Source: Sphingobacteriaceae bacterium | GTDB taxonomy: Bacteria; Bacteroidota; Bacteroidia; Sphingobacteriales; Sphingobacteriaceae | NCBI GenBank assembly: GCA_017745075.1 | Contig: JAGIAD010000008.1 | Location: forward strand, 62,001-126,000 | Length of the DNA: 64,000 nt | Direction of reading: 5' to 3' | Shown: positions 7,427 through 16,457 of the stretch, piece after piece | Layout of the letters: every line of letters starts with the position of its first letter | Numbering within the stretch: position 1 is the stretch's first letter | The notes under the pieces: generated by a model | Databases searched by the model: none | The model's input: the letters and a program-made list of their open reading frames with translations, nothing else | Told to the model about the DNA's origin: nothing | Made by a program: the position numbers and the translations under genes

Positions 7427-10192
7427 ATGATGATAGAACCAAACAAGATAAGAGCTATATCCATAATAACTTTTAAAGCAATATTTTGTTGCATTTTAAC
7501 TTTTATAAATGTTAAGGTAACGCTAGCCCAATCACCATGGATTGCTTTGAGTAAAAAGCCGTCTACTTTGGGCTTAGAAAATGGTTTTTCGACTTACAAT
7601 GCCGGAGCATTTAATCTAAAGCTTGTTAATTCATCACAAACGGTGGCAGGCCTTCAGCCTAAAATGGTTAAAGATTTCGATTTTGTACCCAGCGACAGCT
7701 TAAAAGTGCGTAGTTCAGATGGCCTGTATCATTTAGGCGACATCAACTTAAAATTGCGTTACGTGGGTGAAGAAACCTGGAAAAGTTATAGCACTGCAGC
7801 AAAAAGGAGTCCTGTTAAAAATATTCAGATCGGCAAAAATATACTTGCCGCAGCCGATCTTGCTGCAACACTTCCGGCTGATATCCCTTTGGAGGTTAAA
7901 CGGATCTGGGAAATGCTGAACGGGAAACTGGTTTTGCGTTTCGAACTGAAAAACAAGACCGATAAGAATGTAGAAATTGGAGCCCTCGGAATACCGATGA
8001 TCTTTGATAATATTTTAGAAGGCCGCACATTAGAGCAAACCCATGCCAAAAATGTATTTTACGATCCCTATATCGGGAAAGATGCTGGTTATTTGCAGGT
8101 TACGCGCTTAAGCGGGCATGCGCCTTCTCTGCTCGTTGCTCCATTGGGGCACACACCATTTGAAGCCTACAATCCGCTTAATGACGACCGGACACCAAGA
8201 GGGATTGCTTTCGAAGGTTTTTACGAATGGATGGTGTACAGTAAAGCTTATGCCGAAAACGAATGGAAAAACGCCGAGCAATGGAATACACCAACTTCAA
8301 CCGTTTTAAAGCCTGGCGAAAGCCGGAGTTATGCCCTTCAGTTTATTCTCTCAGGTACTGCAAAAGACATTGAAAATAAACTGATCGAAAATAAGCGACC
8401 GGTAGCCATATCAGTTCCAGGTTATGTGTTGCCTAAAGATGTAGAAGGAAAATTATTTGTTAATTATCCAAAAAAGATTAAAACCATTCAGGTTCAACCC
8501 CAAAATGCCTTAAAAGTAACCGCATCTGGCTTAACCAAAAATGGCTGGAAAAGTTACCTCGTAAAAGGGAATACATGGGGAAGGGCAAGATTATCCATTA
8601 CCTATGAAGATGGTCTGGAGCAAACTATCAATTATAAAGTAATTGAAGCCGAAAGTGATGTAATTGCAAACTATGGTAATTTTTTAACAAGCAAGCAGTG
8701 GTTTAACCAGGCCGATCCTATTTTTAAAAGAAGCCCTTCTGTAATTACCTACGACAATGAAAAACAGCAGCAGGTAACACAGGATAGCCGTGCCTGGATT
8801 GCTGGCTTGAGCGATGAAGGTGGTGCAGGCTCGTGGTTGGGGGCGATAATGAAACAGTTGGTACAACCCAAAAAAGAAGAAATTGATAAGTTGAAACAAT
8901 TTGTAGATAGTGTAATGTTTGGGAGGATACAGCTTAAAAACGGTCCTCAGAAATATGGTGTAAAAAAGAGTTTGTTTTATTACGCACCCGATTCGCTTCC
9001 CAAAGATACTTATGCCTCAGATATTAATTTTAAAACATGGGCTGCATGGCCCAAAAAAGAAGCTGATAACCTGGGCCGGTCTTATAACTACCCGCATGTT
9101 GCTGCAGCGCATTGGGTAATGTACCGGTTGGCACGCAATTATAGCGGACTTGTTGAGCAACAGAGCTGGAAACAACACCTTATCGATGCAGCTGAAACAG
9201 GTATGGCCATGGTTAACATCGCGCCTTATTATGCACAGTTCGGCCAGATGGAAGGTACGGTATTTTATCTCATCTTAAACGACCTTAAAAACGAAGGTTT
9301 AACAGAAGAAGCCACCAAATTGGAAAACGAAATGAAAAAGCGGGCCAACCACTGGCGTTCTTTACAATATCCATTTGGTAGTGAGATGCCTTGGGATTCT
9401 ACAGGTCAAGAAGAAGTTTACGTATGGTCGAGCTATTTTGGCTACCAGGATAAAGCAAATGTAACAATTGATGCCATCTTAGCCTATATGCCTGTAGTGC
9501 CGCATTGGGCCTACAATGGTAACGCCCGGAGATATTGGGATTTTCTTTATGGAGGTAAGCTTTCACGGATCGAACGGATGATCCATCATTACGGTTCGGC
9601 GCTTAATGCCATACCCCTGTTAATGGATTACCGTAAAAATCCTGGCGATTTCTACCTCTTGCGTGCCGGCTACGGCGGTTTATTGGGGGCGATCTCTAAT
9701 ATTACCCCGGAAGGTTTTGCACCTGCAGCGTTTCATGCTTATCCGTCGACCCTGAAAAACGATGGTATTACCGGCGATTACGGATCTGGTTTTTTTGGTT
9801 ATGCGGTTAATACGTCGTCCTACTTATTACAACATCCTGAATTTGGCTGGCTGGCCTTTGGTGGCAATCTGAGCAAAACAGGTAATATCATCAACGTTAA
9901 ACTAACCACGGCAGCAAAATCGTCTGTTTACATTGCGCCTGCAGGGCTTTGGATTAGCCTTGATGCCGGAACCATTGATGAAGTAAATTACAACACCATA
10001 AATGGAGAAATTCGCTTAAAACTGAGTAAAGCAACTGAGTATTCACCTAATGCCATGCTGAGGTTATCGCAGCCTGCAAAAGTTAGTGTCGTGGGTGTTT
10101 ATGCTGTAAAAGGTAAAAGTATTGGGGATAGAGGAGGGTACGCATTCCCGCTAGTAAAAAACAATAACACCGAAATCATTCTTCAAAAATAA
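7427..10192 (+). CDS. Large exported protein, probably DUF5695 family (glycosidase-like fold suspected)
   Basis: An open frame reaches back to 7343, but the first plausible start for an exported protein is the ATG pair at 7427/7430. It is followed by a hydrophobic stretch and TLAQ, a likely signal-peptide cleavage site. About 920 residues. The first 350 or so look beta-rich. The second half contains many aromatic helices (SYNYPHVAAAHWVMYRLA, EEVYVWSSYFGY, PHWAYNGNARRYWDFLYGG), a pattern like alpha/alpha-barrel glycosidases. I believe this is the DUF5695 family shared by bacteria and fungi; that assignment is from memory and function is unproven. It stands alone between two repeat arrays and is followed by a strong terminator. 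Confidence 0.72.
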   Translation: MMIEPNKIRAISIITFKAIFCCILTFINVKVTLAQSPWIALSKKPSTLGLENGFSTYNAGAFNLKLVNSSQTVAGLQPKMVKDFDFVPSDSLKVRSSDGLYHLGDINLKLRYVGEETWKSYSTAAKRSPVKNIQIGKNILAAADLAATLPADIPLEVKRIWEMLNGKLVLRFELKNKTDKNVEIGALGIPMIFDNILEGRTLEQTHAKNVFYDPYIGKDAGYLQVTRLSGHAPSLLVAPLGHTPFEAYNPLNDDRTPRGIAFEGFYEWMVYSKAYAENEWKNAEQWNTPTSTVLKPGESRSYALQFILSGTAKDIENKLIENKRPVAISVPGYVLPKDVEGKLFVNYPKKIKTIQVQPQNALKVTASGLTKNGWKSYLVKGNTWGRARLSITYEDGLEQTINYKVIEAESDVIANYGNFLTSKQWFNQADPIFKRSPSVITYDNEKQQQVTQDSRAWIAGLSDEGGAGSWLGAIMKQLVQPKKEEIDKLKQFVDSVMFGRIQLKNGPQKYGVKKSLFYYAPDSLPKDTYASDINFKTWAAWPKKEADNLGRSYNYPHVAAAHWVMYRLARNYSGLVEQQSWKQHLIDAAETGMAMVNIAPYYAQFGQMEGTVFYLILNDLKNEGLTEEATKLENEMKKRANHWRSLQYPFGSEMPWDSTGQEEVYVWSSYFGYQDKANVTIDAILAYMPVVPHWAYNGNARRYWDFLYGGKLSRIERMIHHYGSALNAIPLLMDYRKNPGDFYLLRAGYGGLLGAISNITPEGFAPAAFHAYPSTLKNDGITGDYGSGFFGYAVNTSSYLLQHPEFGWLAFGGNLSKTGNIINVKLTTAAKSSVYIAPAGLWISLDAGTIDEVNYNTINGEIRLKLSKATEYSPNAMLRLSQPAKVSVVGVYAVKGKSIGDRGGYAFPLVKNNNTEIILQK

Positions 10193-10213
10193 TATCAATT
10201 CATCTCTGTCTCG

Positions 10214-10244
10214 GCCTCGTGAACTAAAGTTTACGGGGCTTTTT
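10214..10244 (+). terminator. Rho-independent terminator
   Basis: GCCTCGTGAACT (10214-10225) pairs with AGTTTACGGGGC (10228-10239) through ten Watson-Crick and two G-U pairs around a two-base loop. Five T follow. It lies 22 bases after the stop of the DUF5695-like gene. The next 230 bases are very AT-rich, with no gene seen. Confidence 0.85.
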
Positions 10245-10476
10245 AGTAAAACATTGTTTTGATATTCAGCTATATATGATTTTTATTTACATATTTATAT
10301 TGAATTATATTAAGGTAATTAATTGAAATTAAGATATTTAATGTTTTTCTACTTTGTCTTGTTTGGCTGATTGATAAGCGTTTTGTAATTAAAAAGAGTT
10401 TAATTATGAATTAATTTTTACTTTAAATAAAATATATTAATTAATTTTTAATCAGTATACTATATACTTAAATGAG

Positions 10477-10506
10477 AAAGATTCTTCGCTGTGCTCAGAA
10501 TGACAA
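10477..10506. repeat. 30-base dispersed repeat (AAAGATTCTTC...CAGAATGACAA)
   Basis: This 30-base segment recurs at 46908-46937 with few changes. At the second site it forms one arm of an inverted repeat (GAAGAATCTTT at 46891-46901 with AAAGATTCTTC at 46908-46918). Here it directly precedes the hairpin array. Confidence 0.6.
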
Positions 10507-10518
10507 CTGTACGGCCAC

Positions 10519-10912
10519 CACATTGCAATGTGATTTCAATAATCCGCGTTACAAACGCGGACTATGCTTAATTCCGTGTCTTCTGTGTTTCCGTGGCTAA
10601 AAATTACTGGTTTTAATCGTCCTCTTTTGCAATGGGGATGAACGGGAATGGCGATTTTATCGCCCATAATGACAAATGTTACCGCCACATTACAAATGTG
10701 GATTTCAATAATCCGCGTTACAAACGCGGACTATGTTTAATTCCGTGTCTTCTGTGTTTCCGTGGCTAAAAATTACTGGTGCTATTTGTAAATTTCAATC
10801 GTCCTCGTTTGTAACGAGGATGAACGTGAATGGCGATTTTATCGCCCATAATGACAACGGTTATCGCCACATTACAAATGTGAACTTCAATAATCCGCGT
10901 TACAAACGCGGA
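10519..10912. repeat. Tandem array of mini-hairpins with TT-NNN-AA cores
   Basis: About three units, spaced 169 and 182 bases. Each unit strings together small perfect hairpins. TCCGCGTT-ACA-AACGCGGA occurs at 10543-10561, 10712-10730 and 10894-10912; CCACATT-ACA-AATGTGG at 10685-10701 with a variant at 10868-10882; TCCTCGTT-TGT-AACGAGGA at 10802-10820; GGCGAT-TTT-ATCGCC at 10650-10664 and 10832-10846; CACATTG-CAATGTG at 10519-10532. The stems differ from hairpin to hairpin but pairing is kept. A constant linker (TTCCGTG-CTTC-G-TTTCCGTGGC) joins them. The remaining bases to 11213 hold no gene. Confidence 0.8.
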
Positions 10913-11213
10913 CTATGCTTAATTCCATATCTTCCGTTTTTCCGTGGCGTAAAAACGGCTTTCTTTATATTTATTCAGATCTTCTGTGGCCATAATTATC
11001 CTTATCCTTTTAAATTATAATGCGGGTGAAAACCCGATAATTTGCCGTTAATGTGCAGATTTTACCTTTCTTTTTCGTTAAGATGAAATTAATTGTGATT
11101 TTTATGCCAGATGCATGGCTTATTATTTGCAGATACCCCTCATATTTTAGCCATTGCATTTAATTGTTATTGAATAAAATCAGCATTTGAGATATTTGCC
11201 TAACAGAAAAAAT

Positions 11214-12611
11214 ATGTTTGAAAAGAAAGTTTACATACAGAGAAGAACAGCGTTAAAATCAAAGATAAATTCAGGAATACTACTCTTTTTGGGTAATGAA
11301 GAGAGCCCGATGAATTATAAGGACAATGCTTACCATTTTAGGCAGGATAGTACCTTTTTATATTATTTTGGGATCAGTGAGCCATCGTTGAGCGCTATTA
11401 TCGACCTGGATGAAGATCAGGTAATCCTTTTCGGTGATGAAATGGGTATTGATGATATTGTATGGATGGGCAGGCAGAAAACACTTGAAGAGAAAAGCCT
11501 CGATGCCGGCCTCAGCAAAATTTTGCCTTTAGCACAACTGGACACTTATCTGAAGCAATATCTTGATAAAAAGCGTCAGATTCATTTCCTGCCTCCTTAC
11601 CGCGCTGAGAATAAAATTAAATTGGCCAATTGGCTTAACCTGCCAATCGATCAGCTTAAAGAAAAAGCATCACTTGATTTTATTAAGGCTGTAGTTGCGC
11701 AACGTTCGGTTAAATCAGTCGAAGAAATTGAAGAGTTAGACAGTGCAGCAGCAATATCTGCCGATATTCATTTAATGGTGATGCAGCAGGCAAAACCCGG
11801 TATATACGAGCGTGAACTTACCGCTAAGATTCAGAGTGCTGCGTTGGCCTCTGGTGGTAATTTAGCTTATCCGGTTATTTTGACTGTTCGCGGCGAAATC
11901 TTGCACAACCATTACCATGGCAATCAGCTCCGGGATGGTCAGCTGGTTTTAAACGATTCTGGTATAGAAACCGCTTTAGGTTATGCTGGCGATCTTACGC
12001 GTACTTTTCCTGCAGGCAAGAAATTTAGTGCCGAGCAAAAAGATGTTTATAATATCGTGCTTAATGCCTACACCCAGGCTAAAAATCTGCTGGCACCGGG
12101 TGTCAGGTATTTAGATGTGCATTTAACCGCCTGTAAAGTGTTGGCACAGGGCTTAAAAGATATTGGCCTGATGAAAGGTAATATAGACGACGCGGTGCAG
12201 GCTGGTGCGCATGCGATGTTTTTTCAATGTGGCACAGGGCATATGATGGGACTCGATGTGCACGACATGGAGGATTTAGGTGAGCAATACGTAGGTTATA
12301 CAGATGAACTGACTAAAAATACCACCCAGTTTGGATTGAAATCGTTAAGATTGGGCAAAGCACTCGAAGAAGGTTATGTATTAACGGTAGAACCAGGTGT
12401 CTATATCATCCCCGAACTAATAGACCGTTGGAAAGCCACTAAGCAGTTTGCTGAATTTATTAACTATGACAAATTGGAGCAGTTCAGAGACTTTAGCGGA
12501 ATCAGGGTTGAAGACGATTTTCTGGTTACCAAAAACGGAAGCCGTATGTTAGGAAAACATTTGGCTATAACTACTGATGAAATAGAATTGGTTAGAGGCG
12601 AAGCTTATTAG
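11214..12611 (+). CDS. pepP: Xaa-Pro aminopeptidase (aminopeptidase P), M24B with AMP_N domain
   Basis: The ATG at 11214 gives 465 residues; the frame can be extended to a TTG at 11187, but that adds nothing family-like. N-terminal AMP_N (creatinase-like) domain about 1-145, with FRQDSTFLYYFG. Catalytic domain about 170-450: LNDSG and GDLTRTFP carry the two metal Asp residues, CGTGHMMGLDVHD the His, TVEPGVY and GIRVEDD the Glu ligands. No signal peptide, so cytoplasmic. Unlike the gene at 4747 it lacks the second N-terminal domain. It would free residues in front of Pro/Hyp from imported peptides. It stands alone between two repeat arrays. Confidence 0.92.
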   Translation: MFEKKVYIQRRTALKSKINSGILLFLGNEESPMNYKDNAYHFRQDSTFLYYFGISEPSLSAIIDLDEDQVILFGDEMGIDDIVWMGRQKTLEEKSLDAGLSKILPLAQLDTYLKQYLDKKRQIHFLPPYRAENKIKLANWLNLPIDQLKEKASLDFIKAVVAQRSVKSVEEIEELDSAAAISADIHLMVMQQAKPGIYERELTAKIQSAALASGGNLAYPVILTVRGEILHNHYHGNQLRDGQLVLNDSGIETALGYAGDLTRTFPAGKKFSAEQKDVYNIVLNAYTQAKNLLAPGVRYLDVHLTACKVLAQGLKDIGLMKGNIDDAVQAGAHAMFFQCGTGHMMGLDVHDMEDLGEQYVGYTDELTKNTTQFGLKSLRLGKALEEGYVLTVEPGVYIIPELIDRWKATKQFAEFINYDKLEQFRDFSGIRVEDDFLVTKNGSRMLGKHLAITTDEIELVRGEAY

Positions 12612-12639
12612 TAAGGGCGGCTTTGGAGTAACAGCTGTT

Positions 12640-13440
12640 TTTTGTTTTGGAGCGCAGGGTCTATCGCTCTTTTTAAAGGGAGCTCCTGCCACCCGCTTTA
12701 TCCCGATGGAAAGCCTGTGAAACAGACAAGCACACCAAAGTATAACACAAATCGGTGCTTAATCGGGATGCCCGCTGCTGTCAGGGCTAAAAACCCTGGC
12801 CTAAAGCACAGCAAAGGAAACGGGAGTATTTAGCATCAACTGGTGTTAAATAAACCTGATAGAACGGATGCTCCCGATCCTTCATCGGAGCAGGAGGGAT
12901 AGCAGGGCTGACGTAACCAATGAAAGGCTGCAAATGCTTTTCAAATTAATAATTGTTAAAATAATAACATAACGATTAATAAAGGACGGTTAAAAGGAAT
13001 ATAGATCTTTTGAAATAATTACTTTTTTTATTTAGGAGCGCAGGGTCTATCGCTCTTTTTAAAGGGAGCTCCTGCCATCCGCTTTATCCCGATGAAGAAT
13101 CGGGATGCCCGCTCCTGTCAGGGCTATATACTTTGGGCAGGAGTACAGAACCCTGGTTAAATAAACCTGATAGAACGGATGCTCCCGATCCTTCATCGGA
13201 GCAGAAGGATAGCAGGGCTGACGTAACCAATGAAAAACTGAGACTGCTTTCTAATTAATATCTGCTATTTAGAGCGCAGGTTTTTCACTTTTATTAAGGA
13301 TGTCAGGGCTAAAACCCTGGCCTGAAGCACCTGAGGGGAAACGGGAGTATTTAGTTACCAACTGATGTTAAATAAACCTGATAGAATGGATGCTCCCGAT
13401 CCTTCATCGGAGCAGGAGGGATAGCAGGACTGAACTAACC
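12640..13440. repeat. Intergenic imperfect tandem repeat, three copies
   Basis: A block including AAATAAACCTGATAGAA-GGATGC, then TCCCGATCCTTCATCGGAGC and AGCAGG-CTGA, appears three times (from 12848, 13159 and 13370). The two upstream halves share GGAGCGCAGGGTCTATCGCT and GGGAGCTCCTGCCA-CCGC (12650 and 13035). CCCGATCCTTCATCGG forms a small hairpin in each copy. Reading frames inside it have no family resemblance. It fills the gap between the aminopeptidase and the M1 peptidase gene. Confidence 0.75.
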
Positions 13441-13510
13441 GATAAGTACTGCAATTGCTTTTCAAATTAATAATATGCTATTACAACAACATGATAACCA
13501 GCAAAAACAT

Positions 13511-15181
13511 ATGAAAAAAATAACCTTCCTAACCGCACTTTTCTTAATGTTTAGTGCTATGATTTTTGCGCAGTCACCTAAAAAGGTTTACACTTTAGCC
13601 GATACCTTAAGAGGAAGCCTAAATGCAGAACGTACCTGGTGGGATGTACAGCGTTATGAACTTTCCGTTAAGCCCGATTATCATGATAAAAGTATAACAG
13701 GCTCAAATAAAATCGTATACAAGGTTGTACAACACAATAATGGTAATACCCGTATGCAGATCGATCTGCAGGAACCACTAATTATTGACAGTGTTTTATA
13801 TAACGGAAATAGTAAACTAAAATTTGAGCATGCCGGCAGTGTTTGGTATGTGCATGTCCCGGCACAAAAATTAGCTGCGCAGAACAATGTAAATATTTTT
13901 TACCACGGAAAAGTACACCAGGCCAAAAGGGCTCCCTGGGATGGCGGTTTCATCTTTACCACCGATTCGCTCTCTCGTCCGTGGATGACTGTTGCCTGCC
14001 AGGGCTTGGGTGCTTCTGTATGGTACCCAAATAAAGACCGCCAGAGTGATGAACCTGACCGGGGTGCTTCTTTAACCATGACCGTTCCCGATACTTTGAT
14101 AGCAGTAGGTAACGGGCGCCTGGTATTTAAAAAGGATAACCATGATGGTACCACAACCTATCAGTACAATGTTAAAAATCCGATCAGTAATTATTGTATT
14201 ATCCCTTATATAGGTAAATACGTTAATTTTAAAGAGAAATATGCTGGCGAAAAAGGTCCGCTCGATGTGAATTATTGGGTGCTGGATTACAATTACCCGA
14301 AGGCGAAAACCTATATGCCCGGTCAGGTACATAAAATGATGAAAAGCATGGAATATTGGTTCGGCCCTTATCCTTTTTATGAAGATGGCTATCAGTTGAT
14401 CGATGCTTCGCATACCGGAATGGAACATCAATCGGCAGTTTCTTACGGCAATGGCTATAAGTTTGGCTATAGAGGCCGGGATATGTCGGGCAATGGCTGG
14501 GGTTTGAAGTGGGATTTTATCATTATTCACGAAAGCGGGCACGAATGGTTTGGTAATAACATTACGACAAACGATCTGGCCGATATGTGGGTGCACGAAG
14601 GATTCACCAATTATAGCGAAACCCTTTTTGTGGATTATATTTTTGGCAATAAAGCCGGAAACGAATATAATTTTGGAATTAGAAAAGGCATTAAAAATGA
14701 TACGCCTATTATTCCTGATTACGGCGTAAATGCGCAGGGCAGCGGTGATATGTACCCAAAGGGCGGGAACATGCTGCATGCTATCAGGCACAGTTTAAAT
14801 AACGATGCACTGTTCAGATCAATACTGCGCGGCCTTAACCAAACTTTTTATCATCAAACCGTAACTACCAGACAGATCGAAAATTACATTTCCAAAAAGG
14901 CAGGTTACGATTTTTCGCCCGTTTTTGATCAATACCTGCGTACTATGCAAATACCTGTGTTCGAATATTACCTTAAAGACGGAAAAGCATTTTACCGCTA
15001 CAGCGATTGCATTAAAGGGTTTAATTTACCACTAACTTTAAAAAAAGAGACCGTCAAAACGCTTAAAATTACGCCAACGCAAAGCTGGCAACAGGTAACT
15101 TTAGCGAAAGGTCAGGAAGCTTTATTTACAAAGGCCGGTATCGAATTTATGTATTACCTAAACGTAAAAAACACAAAATAA
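13511..15181 (+). CDS. Exported M1-family zinc aminopeptidase
   Basis: The frame opens at 13475, but ATG 13511 begins a standard signal peptide (MKKITFLTALFLMFSAMIFAQ) and is preferred; 556 residues. Aminopeptidase N-like beta domain first, then GMEHQS (GAMEN-like exopeptidase motif) and the zinc site H340-E341-S-G-H344-E with E363 eighteen residues further on (WVHEGF), the canonical HExxH-18-E of M1. It ends soon after the catalytic domain, without the long helical C-terminal domain of PepN. Probably periplasmic, releasing N-terminal amino acids. It lies directly upstream of the hydroxyproline operon. Confidence 0.92.
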   Translation: MKKITFLTALFLMFSAMIFAQSPKKVYTLADTLRGSLNAERTWWDVQRYELSVKPDYHDKSITGSNKIVYKVVQHNNGNTRMQIDLQEPLIIDSVLYNGNSKLKFEHAGSVWYVHVPAQKLAAQNNVNIFYHGKVHQAKRAPWDGGFIFTTDSLSRPWMTVACQGLGASVWYPNKDRQSDEPDRGASLTMTVPDTLIAVGNGRLVFKKDNHDGTTTYQYNVKNPISNYCIIPYIGKYVNFKEKYAGEKGPLDVNYWVLDYNYPKAKTYMPGQVHKMMKSMEYWFGPYPFYEDGYQLIDASHTGMEHQSAVSYGNGYKFGYRGRDMSGNGWGLKWDFIIIHESGHEWFGNNITTNDLADMWVHEGFTNYSETLFVDYIFGNKAGNEYNFGIRKGIKNDTPIIPDYGVNAQGSGDMYPKGGNMLHAIRHSLNNDALFRSILRGLNQTFYHQTVTTRQIENYISKKAGYDFSPVFDQYLRTMQIPVFEYYLKDGKAFYRYSDCIKGFNLPLTLKKETVKTLKITPTQSWQQVTLAKGQEALFTKAGIEFMYYLNVKNTK

Positions 15182-15403
15182 AACCAACCGGTTTAAGGAT
15201 TTGTTTAATGCTTTCAAGACCTTTAACCAATATCCGGGTTTACCGGTAAGCTGAGCGGTACGATATCGTTTTGCCCTTTTCCTATGTATGATTAGATGAT
15301 ACGGTTTGGTGCTCATCTGCATTTATTCTCTCCTTTTTCAACTGGTGTATTTCCGGTCGGTATTGGTTAAAATCCAATAACATTAGGTTGTGCTTATCTC
15401 CTA

Positions 15404-15449
15404 AATTTGAATTTACATTTAAGGGGTTTACTCAATGTAAATTCGAATT
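15404..15449. promoter_or_regulatory. Long inverted repeat, candidate operator of the hydroxyproline operon
   Basis: AATTTGAATTTACATT (15404-15419) and AATGTAAATTCGAATT (15434-15449) are inverted copies with one mismatch, separated by 14 bases. The core GAATTTACATT/AATGTAAATTC is perfect. It lies 77 bases before the first gene of the operon (ATG 15526). The spacer is not T-rich, so it does not look like a terminator for the M1 gene. No other feature is seen in the 344-base gap. Role as operator is inferred from symmetry and position. Confidence 0.5.
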
Positions 15450-15525
15450 AAAGCTATTTTAAATAGTTAAATTAAAAATTTAATTAAAACGCATATCAAT
15501 CATAATATTAAAATCATAAGACTAA

Positions 15526-16443
15526 ATGAGTATTAAATGGACCGGGGTTTTCCCTGCTGTAACCACAAAATTTACAGCAAATGATGAATTAGATTTTCCA
15601 GCTTTCGATTTAAATATCGAAGCACAATTAGAAGCAGGTGCTGAAGGGATTATTTTAGGCGGATCGCTTGGCGAAGCCAGTGTATTAAGCGACGAAGAGA
15701 AATTCGGTTTGTTATCGCATACCTTAACCTTGGTAAATGGCCGTGTACCGGTTTTATTGAACATTGCAGAATCAACTACAAAAAAAGCAATCGAAGTAGC
15801 TAAAAAAGCCGAATCGCTGGGTGCACAAGGTTTAATGTTATTACCGCCTATGCGCTATAATGCTGCTCCAGACGAAACTTTGGCCTTTTTTGGTGCAATT
15901 GCAGAAAGTACCAGCTTACCGATTATGATTTACAACAATCCTGTTGATTATAAAATCGAAGTAACTTTAGATATGTTTGAGGTTTTAACCAAATATGATA
16001 ATATACAGGCGATAAAGGAATCGACAAGGGATGTTTCAAATGTAACCCGTTTGATCAACCGGTTTGGCGACCGTTTTAAAATCTTCACCGGTGTAGATCC
16101 GTTAGCCATGGAAAGCCTTGTAATGGGCGCGCATGGGTGGGTTGCAGGTTTGGTTGATGCCTTTCCGAAAGAAACCGTTGCTATTTTTAGATTGGTTAAG
16201 CAAAACCGCATTGCAGAAGCATTAGATATTTACCGTTGGTTCTTACCGGTATTGGAACTGGATATTCATCCTAAATTGGTGCAGTACATTAAATTAGCAG
16301 AGGTAGCTACCGGCTTAGGTACAGAAGCCGTTCGTGCACCGCGTTTACCGGTAAGTGGCGCAGAAAGAGAAAAAGTGTTGAAAATTATTAACGATGCATT
16401 GGCTGTTCGTCCGGAATTACCAGAAGGTAGCTGGGGGAAATAG
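15526..16443 (+). CDS. lhpC: Dihydrodipicolinate synthase family; likely 1-pyrroline-4-hydroxy-2-carboxylate deaminase
   Basis: 305 residues, a full-length DapA-superfamily TIM barrel. Schiff-base Lys164 in AIKESTRD and the catalytic Tyr136 in MIYNNP are present; GGSLGEA matches the pyruvate-binding GTTGE loop position but is altered (Gly-Ser for Thr-Thr), as in non-DapA members. Known for the trans-4-hydroxy-L-proline pathway: this family converts 1-pyrroline-4-hydroxy-2-carboxylate to 2-oxoglutarate semialdehyde and ammonia. The assignment rests mainly on the neighbours: aldehyde dehydrogenase, hydroxyproline epimerase and D-amino-acid oxidase follow on the same strand. First gene of the operon; start is the only ATG near a leader of about 80 bases. 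Confidence 0.88.
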   Translation: MSIKWTGVFPAVTTKFTANDELDFPAFDLNIEAQLEAGAEGIILGGSLGEASVLSDEEKFGLLSHTLTLVNGRVPVLLNIAESTTKKAIEVAKKAESLGAQGLMLLPPMRYNAAPDETLAFFGAIAESTSLPIMIYNNPVDYKIEVTLDMFEVLTKYDNIQAIKESTRDVSNVTRLINRFGDRFKIFTGVDPLAMESLVMGAHGWVAGLVDAFPKETVAIFRLVKQNRIAEALDIYRWFLPVLELDIHPKLVQYIKLAEVATGLGTEAVRAPRLPVSGAEREKVLKIINDALAVRPELPEGSWGK

Positions 16444-16457
16444 TTTAAAAACCAAAT

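Noticed and set aside
10519..10912. Possible CRISPR array
   Set aside because: Repeat spacing is irregular (169 and 182 bases), spacers are themselves repeated, and no cas genes are present.
10733..11020. A 95-codon frame in the hairpin array
   Set aside because: Runs through hairpin repeat units and has no ribosome-binding or family evidence.
11187..11213. TTG start for the second aminopeptidase P
   Set aside because: ATG 11214 is nearby and the extra nine residues have no family match.
12642..12833. A 63-codon frame after the aminopeptidase gene
   Set aside because: Made of repeat sequence; the second repeat copy breaks the frame.
14072..14791. A 239-codon open frame on the minus strand inside the M1 peptidase gene
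   Set aside because: Fully antisense to a gene with an intact zinc site; the translation is rich in Ile and His with no recognisable domain.
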